Source: Lycocorax pyrrhopterus obiensis (taxonomy: Eukaryota; Chordata; Aves; Passeriformes; Paradisaeidae). From it: DNA of 64,000 nt. The stretch is taken from assembly GCA_014706295.1 (NCBI GenBank), contig JACSVZ010000014.1:72067827-72131826 (forward strand), read 5' to 3'. Made by a program: the position numbers and the translations under genes. Shown in pieces: positions 35,880 through 46,951 of this stretch; positions within the stretch are counted from its first letter, which is position 1; each line of letters starts with the position of its first letter. The notes under the pieces are model-generated. The model saw only the letters and a list, made by a program, of their open reading frames with translations. It was not told where the DNA came from and did no database searches.

Positions 35880-37639
35880 TAAATTTTCTGTGTGATGTAT
35901 TTGTACTGTAATACAAATGAACCAAACTGGCCTCTTCCCTCCTTTCTGTTGCAACTAAATTTTTTTTTAAAAATAATTCTGCCTCATATAGACAGCGGCC
36001 ATTCAGTGTTCTTTAGTTCACCCAAATGGCTTATTAACAGGAATAGGAGTTACCCTAACTCAGAGGTGGCTTGCAAAAACATCCTTCCAAATTAAGAAGC
36101 AACTGCTTCTTATCATGTAAAGGAAAAACTGAATCTGAAGAAAAGTTAGGGCCATTTTCAGGCTGAAAGCAAGCACTTTAACTCCAAAGAACAAACCCTT
36201 TCTGCAAGGCCTTTTTGAGACAGAGCTTCCCTTTGGGTGGTGGTGTTTTCATACCAGGTTGTCTGTGGGTGATGTTTTGGCTTGTTTCTATCTGTACAGG
36301 ATTCTAAAGCCCTGCAGGCTGGAAACTAATACCTACAGAACACAAACTTCCAGATGAAATTATATCACACTGTTTGTTTTTCACATTTCCTGTGATTTCT
36401 GCATTTTCCTGTGGATTTGCTGTGACAGAGAAATCTGATTTTTCTGAAGTTTGGTCTTTTAATCCCTCAATAAAGGCAGATTTTTCCTTCAGACACTTAG
36501 CCTCTGGTTATAGCATCAAAACCAAATAAAAAAAAAAAATTGTAGCACCTGAGTAGTGTAAATTATGTCTTTTCAGGGTGATCTTAGAGCCATCTAAGTC
36601 AGTAGAGAAAACGGCAATTCAAGATTTAATATTGCTTTTCTTATCAACATCTTTTACCTAATGGTTATCTCCTGATGAGGAAAAAAAGAGAGAAACCTAC
36701 TGATATTCATCCTCTGGACCCTGTGAAATCATTAGTGCAAGTTTAGTTGCAGGACTAGTAATGTCATTTGTGGCATGGGTTCGTGTCGCTTTGGATAGCA
36801 ATGCCCACAAGTGGAGTGACGTGTTGAACTTGGACTCAGACCTCCACAGTTTCCTTCCTAACAACATTTTCACAATTCCATTATCTTTGTATTTTATTTC
36901 GCTGTATTCTGTTTTCATAGCAGCCACCTATTTTGTTTTACCAGTGCTCATTTGTGCAATAAATTCAGTTTTCTTTAACTTTACGAGAAATATTTCATTC
37001 TCTTCCTTTAACCATAGGATGTCTTTCAAGCATTAGCCACCTATGAACAGCTATGCTTTTTGATAATGTTTTGTTAAAGTGAGTGGCAATGTCACGCATG
37101 GAAAGAAAATGCTAACTACACCTCATCTGTGATTACATGTCATGAGACAAACATCATGGGAACTATAATAATATATTTATGGAACTGAAAAGTTTTAAAG
37201 TCTGAAACCACCAACCAAAACGAAATTAAAATCAGAAGCATAGATTTTTTTATTAAACTGAAAAATTAGAATATTTTAATTATTTTCTTTTTTTTTCAGG
37301 AACTGTGCTGTAGTAACAGAAATATTTCACTTAGTTTGAAGATTAACCCAAGTCCAAAGAGTACAAAACTCAGTAATCTCTTTCCAAAAGTAAATATTGG
37401 AAGTTACCTCCATAAAAAGAAAAATTTAATTTTATTAACAAAAACAATCAGGTAGTGCAGATGAATCATTTATATTACTCGAGAAGTAAACAGAACAGAT
37501 TGAGCAACAGCCATGCTATGAAGAACAGCTTGCTACATTTTAATTAACCTTTCAATAACACGGGCATTTAATTTATTGAACTTTTACAGAAATCAACAGT
37601 AGCCTTAAAACATACTTCAAAGGGAAAAACAGCGGCCCG
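35880..37639. other. AT-rich single-copy DNA, nothing recognised
   Basis: No repeat and no supported exon. The frames at 36,697-37,036 overlap on opposite strands. Confidence 0.5.
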
Positions 37640-38130
37640 GGAGCTACATACACATCCTCCTGCTTGGCTGGCAGTGTGGAAAATGCCGGCTTCAAAGGAT
37701 TAAGGCTTTATTTGAGGATCCTAATTTAAAGTGTTACTATGGGATATAATGGTATCAGCGGTCATGCCTTCGAATAAAGCAGAAAGGTGTCGCTAACCTT
37801 TATTGACAGCCCCATGAAATGTAAGATTAAGGCAACCATTGTGATTCTGCTGCAGAGCCCTTTATCCCCTCGGCTCCCATGTGGCTCCGAGGGACAGCAC
37901 TTTCCTGGCACAGTAAAACAGTGTTTTGGGTCACCCTGGACCGGGGCAGTTTAAGAGCACGCTTCCCTGCTTGGCGCAAAATTCCTCTGGGCTCCAACCA
38001 ATATTCGATATCGCAGTAGGTGCTTCTTGGCGACATCAGCAATGGGGTCTTTCTTATTTGAGTGCTATCCAAAAGAGAAGACAAGGTGCAGCTTTCAGAT
38101 CTAATAACAGCAGCCTGAGGCAAAATGTGG
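37640..38130. promoter_or_regulatory. Strong candidate conserved noncoding element (enhancer-like)
   Basis: About 490 bases stand out from their surroundings: balanced composition, about a dozen CpGs, no simple repeats, and clustered factor-type motifs. These include AGGTGT (T-box-like, about 37,785), TTATTGACAG (MEIS/PBX-HOX-like, about 37,801), CCATTGTG (SOX-like, about 37,836), TCAAAGGAT (TCF/LEF-like) and GATATCGC. The minus strand is open for 105 codons (37,827-38,144), but the peptide has no recognisable domain and no splice frame. I read this as noncoding. Target gene unknown. Confidence 0.45.
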
Positions 38131-38349
38131 GCACCTGAGCCCAAAACATGAAATAAGTGATGTTACCATCAGCATTCAAAAGACCCAGGTTGTTGTTGTG
38201 AACAAGCTGGCAGAGAGTTCATCAGGAAGTTATCACACCAGAAATATACTTTGATCTTCTGCAAAGAGAATATTTGGACTCTTAAGTCTGTGGTTCTTGC
38301 CTTTCTTCTGCCTAAGAAGTTTGAAACTCTCTCTCATTATTAATTGATA

Positions 38350-38360
38350 ATGATAATAAC

Positions 38361-38443
<83 letters not shown>
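38350..38443 (+). repeat. Compound microsatellite (AAT)n-(TAG)n
   Basis: About 18 AAT/ATA units (38,350-38,404) pass directly into about 13 TAG units (38,405-38,443). The phase carries over at AATAATAGTAG, so the second array probably arose by one T-to-G type change followed by expansion. The minus frame (38,340-38,522) is a poly-Thr/poly-Ile shadow. Confidence 0.96.
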
Positions 38444-41400
38444 AGTTATGGGTGCAAATTATTGAGTTCTTATCCCTCATGTTGACTAAATTGCACTTTT
38501 CCTTCTTTGTTATGTAGATCAAAACAGAAAATAACTGAAAATTCTGACTTTTTTTTGACTCGCTGGGGAATACCCCAACTTATTGTCAAGGGTCAAAATT
38601 TAAAAGAGTGACAAAAAGTTGAAATAAAGGTGAAATGTCTCAGAAAACTGAGACATTGAATCCTGTGGAACTCATAGAAAATGTGAGCAGAGAAGAGAAT
38701 AAGGTAAGAGCAAATCACTGTAACCTGTGATACCATTGCATCTGGAATACCTCATGATGAACTAGAGCTCCCACTCACTAAACATTTAGAAGAATTAACA
38801 TGCAAGTATTGGGCCAAATACTCTGCTCATATGAAATTCTGTGCTCCATTGAATCCGATGTTATGTTGATTTATACCAGCTGAAAACTACTTTTTATGTA
38901 GTAGAACTCTTTTCAGGTAATTGAGTCATCTGATTGTTTCTTATTCCTTATTTTAGAAAACTTTTCCTTTAAGAATCTGGAAGATTTAAAGCCACTGAAT
39001 CTGCTCAGTTAGAAATTAAATTATAAATGCAGCACATAACACTTAACAATAAAGCACATAATGGTAACAAAAGCTTAATGTATTGCAGTCCTGAGGGGCA
39101 ACAGGAGCTGTTTTATTCTATACCACTCCTTGCTCAGATTGAGTGGTGCATTTCAGCACGTATTATCTTTTCATTGCAGTCATTAAAATGAGCTAAAAGA
39201 AGCTGAGATACATTTTGCATCCGTGTTATTTGAGAAATGCCACCAAACATAGTTTATAAGTTCCACATAGGAGTTTTCCTTTATTTTGAAAGTTAAAGTT
39301 TCAAAAGGCCTTTGAAGGGCTGGAGCTTGACAAAAATGCTCTCTAGGTAGTTTTCTGCTATTCTCTGAAATATAGGACAGGGAAGTAGCCAGGAATTGCT
39401 CTAGGGGGAATGTAGTGGAGCTGTAAAGCTCTCAGGGTTCAAAGGTAATAAAATAATCCCATAACATCTTTACTCTTCTGAAATGCTGGCTCCTTTTCAA
39501 TGTCACCAGCTATTTTTCTCTACAGTCACCAGCATTTAAACTGTGTCTTCAGCTGAAAGACACTTTATGTTCTACACTTCCATTCATCCCAGAGGAAAAT
39601 TTCAAACAGGCTCAACCAAATGAGGTTGTGGAAGACACCGTTCAAAACACTGAGTAGATGAAGGGGCAAGCAGGGACTTTTTTTTTATTTTGGTGGAACA
39701 CTAAAATACAGAAGGATAAAGCAAATGCAGAAGGCAGGAACATGCACATTTGTCCTTCTGGCAGAGCAAACTTGGCATCATCCTGATGAGGGACACTCGG
39801 AGAGGGTTTCCTTTAAAACACAGAGACACAAAGCTGTATCTGATTCACAGTTTCATGTCATGCTGAGCACATCCTGAAACATGCTTGGAAAAAATGTTCA
39901 GTGGCTCTAAAAATATTCCCTGGAATGGTCAGGCTCTTCTGGAAAAGAGGTTCACACCACACTGTGTGGCAGTGATATGCTTTTTATGTCTTCTGTCTTG
40001 GACCATGAGATATAAAAGAGGTGTTGCAATTCACCATATTTTCCAATCTGTTTTGTGCCTTGGACTTTGTGCAGGGAAAAAAAAAATTCTAAATATTAAA
40101 ACAAACAGCATTTCTTGTGGTTATTGGTGATGTAGTCACAGAACATTTTTTGATCTCCATATACTGAGGCAAATTAATCACTCTGTCAGCTCTCTTTCAT
40201 AAGTGAATTGGCTTTAAATGAAACTAGTGATTCTGAGACTGGTGTAATAGATTTTACAGTTGGGGTAGTCTTAATCCAATCCTCCCTATCGGTTCATATA
40301 AATGTTCCATTTATTCAATGCTCCAAGAACTTGAATCTAGCTTATCTGCTGTCACAGACATTGATAGAGGCAAACCCATGATCAGATGCATTCTTGCAAT
40401 CCTGAATAGCTCAGGCAGTGCTAAATAGACTCACTGCTTCTTTCAGGGCAGTTTCTGCTTTTTCTGTGCGATATAACTTGGGTATTTTTCTTGGAACCTG
40501 TGTTCCTGAGACAGCACATGTGGGGCATCCACACAGGTAACAAAACTGAATCAGTTATCGTAACCTGACTGGGGACCCCTTTCAGAATAGAGAATTGCCT
40601 GTGACACAAGTATGATTCCAATCATTCCTCTGGGGGGGGGGGGAAAAATGGAGGTACTACTTCATGTGATTTCTTTTTCATTGGGTGTTCGTGAAAACTT
40701 CAGTTAAGTGGGATAATTGTACTCTGTGTGGGCACATGTGCATACAGGGGGAGAAAAAGAAAATTACCAGCACTTCATACCTGAAATCTCTAATATAACA
40801 CTGTCTCTGTTCACAGAGTAATGGAGTATTAAGTTAGTATTGACTTTCATACCTGTTATTGATTGTGCTTTCCTATTAACAAGTCTGATTTAAATGCCTG
40901 ATAAAGTCTTTGTAAAAATTTAATCTGCTTCTGATTTCACTTTTCCACCAGGCATGTCACTCATTATATGGATCATTTTTTATGCATTTACATCCTTTGC
41001 TTAAGAATTTTTTTTTAATATGATTGTACCATAACTTTATATTTTCAATTAAGTCGTTAAACATTTTCTAAACTGATAAGGCTTCCTTGATAAGGCTTTT
41101 TTTGTCCATATTATATGACAAGAAGAGCAAGTGAATTCAGGACTTTTACAGGTTTTTATGGGTAGAGTGAAATGTTTGAATTGGTATAGTTTGAATTAGT
41201 TTACTTAATGCAAATATAATCTCTTGCTACTGAAAAATTACCATTCATTTTCAGTTCCTTTCTTTTTCTTTTTTCTTTTTCCTCCTTTAAGAACTAAATA
41301 TCATAAATTTATCATCTCAGTCCTGGTCTATCTTCTGCTTTCAAAGTGGAATTTCTGAATCTTTTTCTGAGACGTATTACCCTACAAGTATACCTACTTT

Positions 41401-41859
41401 CCATAACTATTCTGGTGACAATTTCCCCACCACCCCAATTCTGGGTGATGTTAGCGGATGCTATTGTACTGAAAAAGAGGCATTGTGCAGCAAAAAGAGC
41501 CATAACTACTTTTGGTCCTTCACTGGCAGGGTATCAGGACATTATTAAGCCATATGTCTTTTTGAGAGGAAATGGAAGTTATCATTAGCCTCCAAGAAAC
41601 TCTCTTTCCACTTTTTTTTCCTTCAAGCAGTGAGAAAAGTGCAGCGCACAACTGAGCAAGCCAGACAACGTACACACGCATGCAATTCTTGTAATTAATA
41701 AAGAAATGGTGTAGTGTGTAAGATACTAACATTTATAAGGTTATAATAATGATTATTGCCTTCAGTATTTGGATAGTAGCCTGGGGTTTTTTTCTGTATT
41801 CTTCCCTGCTAGTTTCTTTGACCCTCTGCCAGCTTGTTAGAGGAGGCTGCCAAGACTTA
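38444..41859. other. AT-rich single-copy DNA with one poly-G run
   Basis: No gene or interspersed repeat is recognised. A G12 run lies at 40,632-40,643. Frames at 39,885-40,130 and 41,312-41,588 have no convincing splice context. Confidence 0.5.
40632..40643 (+). repeat. Poly-G run, 12 bases
   Basis: Twelve consecutive G residues followed by A5. Long G runs are rare in this AT-rich window and are prone to length errors in sequencing. Confidence 0.95.
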
Positions 41860-42130
41860 TTTGTGTATGTTAAAGCTGTGCTGGGATGTTACCTCAATAT
41901 CAGCACTGCCAGCAAGACAGCCACAGTTAATTAACTAATGTCTATTGCCCTTGAAGCCTCCGAATCCAAATAGAAAGAGCAGCAGCATTGTGACCTATCA
42001 TCTGAGAAAATGGGAAAGAGAACGCCGAGACACGTTATTTAACATCAGATCTTGCAGAAGTTGGCAGCCCTGCTAAGACAGGCACAAAAAGAAGGAAAAA
42101 AACATTGCAGGCTCGAAGATTAAAAAGAAA
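41860..42130. promoter_or_regulatory. Candidate conserved noncoding element
   Basis: A motif-dense single-copy segment holds a palindromic TTAATTAA core (GTTAATTAACTAATG, 41,927), SOX-like CTATTGCCC and CATTGTGACC, and GAAAGAGAACGCCGAGACACG. It has no ORF and no repeat. The evidence is composition only. Confidence 0.22.
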
Positions 42131-45100
42131 TCAGCGTAGAAGTACATGTTCTCAAAAGAAGCTGTGTTTGGATGGATGCAGTTAGCTCAGGGTACAAACT
42201 CGTCACGTTCAGAACAGAATCGCGGGGACGGGGAGGGCTGCGAGCTGCAGCGTGACTGGAGATCTCCTGCCCACACTCAGATCTGACAAGGCACCAGCCA
42301 AACCCTGCCTGGGAGCCATATGGCTCTCTGTTCCCTCTCCAAGGCTAGCACCTGTCTGCTGGCATCTCAGTAAGTCTTTTCCTTCACACCAATTCACATC
42401 TACCTACACCTGTGTGGATAAACACGCTGCTCCGTCATCTGGACACAAACTCAGCCTAATTCTGTGCCTGGGAGTTCAGATTTGCCACTTCCACATAGTT
42501 ATATATCCTACCCTTCATGATCTCTAATAGATCCATCCCCAAGAGCTTCAGAATGTATTTTTAAAGTGAAAAATTAAAGTATTAGCTAAAACCATAATTG
42601 AAAAGTAAGCAGTGGAACATAAAACTGTAAGCAGAAAAAAACCCCATCAAGTTGTGGGTTCTTTTGACATCTAAAAATATTTTTGAAGACAACTTGCCTT
42701 ATGAAAACACCATATATGTGTGTTTGTTGTTCAATAAATTACATATTTATTCAAAAATGACAAATTACAGGAAAGTAGGTCATGATGAGGCCATTAACGT
42801 AGCTTCGGGATGGCCAGAACTCTGCTTTGAGACAGAAGTTTTAAACAAGTTTCAAAAGGCACAAAGTCCTTAAAACATTTAGGACATGTCAAAATCTTTC
42901 ATTTAGGCTATTTTTATGATTCCTGATGGAATTAAGCATTTTTAAAAATCTCGTTAGGTACTTGTCCGTAACACAGACATCTGAACACACTTTATGTTCA
43001 GCACTTATCCCTGTTCAAAAGGAGGAGCTCACACAGATGTCCGTGGTGTCTGGACACAGATCTTTTTGATCGGCCTATCCGAGCTGCTGTTCTTTATCAC
43101 TGCATAAAATTAAAAATGATTAGTTGTTTTGCTCAGGAGTAGCAGGATGAGGTGCATGTAAAAATGCACATTTAACTAGGCACCCATGAGAAGGACAGAC
43201 CTTTGACCAAACCTCCTACAGAAGCTGCTTGAATTTACATTTTCAAATAAATAAATAAAAATATTTAGAAATATATGTATATATATTTTGAAAATTTAAA
43301 TATTTCCAATATAAAAGAGAAAAATTACTCAACATGTTGAGGGGAGGGACTTAAGTCACTATTTGATTGCACAGCCCAGGCACCAGGGGCAGACCCAACC
43401 ATATTGGTCTACAATCGAGCAACCTTCATGTGAGCACGTCCTATTCCTATCTCCTATTTCACTCAATAGTTTAGGGAAAACACTGCTAAATGCATGTGAA
43501 TAACAAGAATAGTTGTTCTGAAAGCAATTATCTTATCCTTGTCAGCAAGAGGGCTTATTTGCTCAGCAGCTCTAAAGACATGCTGCCTTGTATAAATTAT
43601 TAATAGAAGTAAAATATCAAAAAAATTGACAAATATTCCTCTTACTCAGTTTCATTGTAAAAGAGTTTAGCTAGGCACACTAAAAAAAAAGAAAAAAAAA
43701 TCAATGAAAATGCATTTTACATACTTACCCTTGTAGAAATGGTATGAATTTAAAATTAGATTTAAAAGGGGAAGTAAAAACTACAAATGTTTGAACAGAA
43801 TAATTTTGAGGGACAGGCAATATTTATTTTCACTGCCATGCCAACCAGTAGGAATATATATTTAGAGTAATATTTTTTTGTTTTGAAGATCTAAATGAAA
43901 AAATAGCACACAATGTAACATTATGGTAGCAAAAGAAACAGATTTTAAGGAAATCATGTATTTTACCCAGAGAAAATGGGAGAAATGCATTTTATTCTCC
44001 TCTGAAAAAATGAAATGAACAGGAGGTATAGGGGGGTTGCCAGTTATTCAAACCTAAAACAAAACAAAAAAAAATCAATTTTTAACAAGTTTGGTATGGT
44101 ATTGAAATGTTAAAGACGAACAGAAGATTTAACCATTCATCCAAAGGTGGAGTTTGGTTTTAGACACAAAATATTTTTCAGAAATTATAGAGGAAGACAA
44201 ACGATACAAGATTTTTGCTAATCAGTCTGGAACCATGCAAAAAATGTCCTTCCTCTATATGGCAGAGCCCTGTCAGAATATTTTGTTCCTAAAACCATAA
44301 CTTCTATCCTTGGTACATTCCAAAATTTCACCTCTCATTTTTATTTCTGGGAGAATCTCAGGAATGTGTGGAGTTATTATTACTTTGTCATTTGCTTAGG
44401 TTTTGGAAATTTTATTACTGTGCAGTTCAGAAGAAACTGAAAAGCATACAAAAACGTAAAAAAGGTTTACCCATAAAAACTCTACATCTGTTACATCATC
44501 GTTTTGAAAGGGTCTTTTTAGGACATGGTGTTATAAAATCTTCATCAATTTAAAAAAAAACCCACAAACTGAACAAAAAAACCAAAAGCAACCATTGCGA
44601 GACTTAAAATATAAAGTCGTAACAATAAAAAAACTTGCTATATGTTTTTTATTAGGTTCCTGCATTGCCAGTCTGCAATGCTACTTTTGAAAAGTCTCAG
44701 AAAATAGTTTATAATTAGCACATATATGTTGAATATTTTGAAAAATGAGAGAGAGTTTTGAAAAACTTGGGAGCTTTTCATGTGAAAAATGCTAACACTC
44801 TCCTCAGTCTTGTTATAATAAAGGGTAAAAGAACAGGTCAGAAGGCATTCTGAGCTAATTTCATAAGTGTTTCAAGTAGATTTTCATAATTAACCAAAGG
44901 CTTGGCTGTAATATAAGAAACTCTTTGGAAATTAAACCCATCATTTGAGGTCAAAAAAGGCAGTAAAATAGGGATTTCAAGAAGGTGTATTTTAAGATTT
45001 ATATTAAGTTCTTCACATAGACCAGAAGAATAAACAAAATAAAGTTGCAACTTGTATGCAGTAAGAAGAAATAGATAATTTAAGTGGAGGTAAGAAATGA

Positions 45101-46320
45101 ATAAGCAGTTGGCTTCAGTTTAGGAAAAGAAAAGATGGTTGCATGAAGTCAGGAGGAAAGCTAGTAAGAATAATGACACTAAAAATACATATTTATAAAA
45201 ATGAAGATATCAAATTACCACAGAATTGAATACATTGGTAACACTGACCTAAGAAAAGGTAATAGAGATCAATTTATTTAGGAATAACAAACTTTCTCCC
45301 TCTCTCCTGCAACAAGGTGAGTGATCTGATTTTCTAGACAAAAGGAGCTGGGTGGATTCAAGCACTCCGTGTTTGGAGCAGTGGATGCGGGACCACAGGA
45401 AACACCATTAATGAAGTTAGCAGCCATTTAATGCAGGAATCATTACACAGTGAGGAACTAGTGGTAGAGATAGAGGAGGACCATGAATACAAAAGAAGAG
45501 GGGAAAATTAGAAAAGCCATTCTTAACAGCAGTCTCACCAAGTAATGAGCTTTGGTCATACCGGTGACCTATATTGCATCAAAATGTGATGTTGCCCGAA
45601 AGAAATGGAGGTTTTTCCAGGGCCATGTCAATAACGCTGAGCTAAATCTGTTAAGATTTGTTTGAACATAACTCTGGACACCGGTGTTCAAGGAAGAAGT
45701 TGAAACCAGAAGATTTTTCATTAGATAATTTTAGAGTAATTAGGGGAAAAATACGCCCTTGAGCAGGGGTCATTCCTAAGAGATGCCACAACTGCAGCCT
45801 ATAAATACATTGGAGGTCAACTCTAGACCAGAACAAGGACTTTTGAAGCCAAAATTTGCTGATATGTGTGTATAATAACAAGGAATGAATTTAGGCTGGG
45901 AATACAACCCAAATTTCTGAAGGTATTTTTAACAGTAGGATGGGGAAATGTATGTGTCAGAAACAGTGATCATTTTTAATTTATCAAAATAAGCAAGTGT
46001 CACAATCCCCACCAAACAGAGCAATGAACTTCGTGCTCTCAAATTGCAAAATATGTGAATTTTGTTCTGAAACAGCAAATTCATATAAATCAGTGGCTGA
46101 GCCTAAATGTGTAATCTAAGATTTGGGTTTATTCTTGAAGCTTCTTGCCACATTTTTTCAGAAATGTGACCTTTGCATCAGAGCTGAATTGTGGATGTTC
46201 AGCTCGGACAACAGGCAAAACAAGCCTGAGATTTCTCTAAAAATCACACAGCCATGAATTTTGCTACTTCTGTTTTCATTGAGCACTGCCAAAGAAAAAT
46301 AACATGTAAAGAGTGAGTAC
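42131..46320. other. Single-copy DNA, no supported gene
   Basis: 42,200-42,300 is locally GC-rich with several CpGs (TCGCGGGGACGGGG). The minus frame at 44,838-45,058 (70 codons, LKIHLLEIPILLPFLTSNDG) follows a fair acceptor (TTCTTACTGCATACAAG) but runs into a stop with no donor. The remainder is AT-rich. Confidence 0.4.
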
Positions 46321-46470
46321 CTGTGGGGCTCACCAGCACACATATTGCCTCTCCTGTTCCTGAAAACCACAGATGCTTTATGAAATACTTCCTGGTGCTG
46401 TAGAATGTATTGTAACAGCCAACTGGATCTGCATTAAGTATGAAATTTCCATTATGCATCTTCAGCACTC
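46321..46470 (-). other. Exon-like open segment on the minus strand, 50 codons, unproven
   Basis: On the minus strand, an acceptor TGTGATTTTAG ends at 46,471, then 150 open bases run phase 1 to phase 1, then a donor CACAG|GTACTC at 46,321/46,320. The peptide contains FILNADPVGCYNTFY and LWFSGTGEAICVLVSPT. Both splice sites are reasonable and the frame is conserved. I do not recognise the family. It shares its strand with the ORF at 46,739-46,951. Confidence 0.2.
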
Positions 46471-46738
46471 CTAAAATCACAGGAACTTCAGGATATTATC
46501 ACATTGCAAGTTACAGTTAAAATGCATTTATGCAAGACATAGAACATAAGGACACCTCAGAAAAGAGACACTATTTTGGCTTTAAAAGCTGCTAATTAAT
46601 TGATAACTTATCTTGCAGCCATACCATATTCAATTTGAGTTAAAGAACACCCCAAATTATACATAGGATTGATAATTGTTAAAGTGAATTAATTATCTGG
46701 AATACAGGACTCTTTAATAGGAAGTGTCTACTTCTCAC

Positions 46739-46951
46739 AAGGTCCTTCAAAAAGTGTATGACTGTTTTGTTTATTAAGTTATTATATCCTCTTGGGGCAT
46801 CACCGCTTAGCTGGTTGAAGATGTCTTCAGTGTCAGAGGTTTTTCGGGTTAAAGCATTAGCAACATGATGTATTGAAAAGATATTAATAAAATCTCTTGC
46901 AATTCTGACATGATTTTCAGAAAGTTTCGTCTTCTTGAAGAGCACCTCCAC
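46739..46951 (-). other. Open minus-strand segment ending at a good donor, unproven
   Basis: A balanced, helical-looking peptide (KLSENHVRIARDFINIF...) runs open to a consensus-like donor CTT|GTGAGA at 46,739/46,738. No clear acceptor is seen upstream. If real it would lie 270 bases upstream of the 46.4 kb segment in the same transcript direction. The family is unknown. Confidence 0.15.

Noticed and set aside
37827..38144. 105-codon minus ORF as a gene
   Set aside because: No domain, no start or splice context. The underlying DNA looks like a conserved noncoding element.
38340..38522. Poly-Thr/poly-Ile ORF
   Set aside because: Compound trinucleotide microsatellite.
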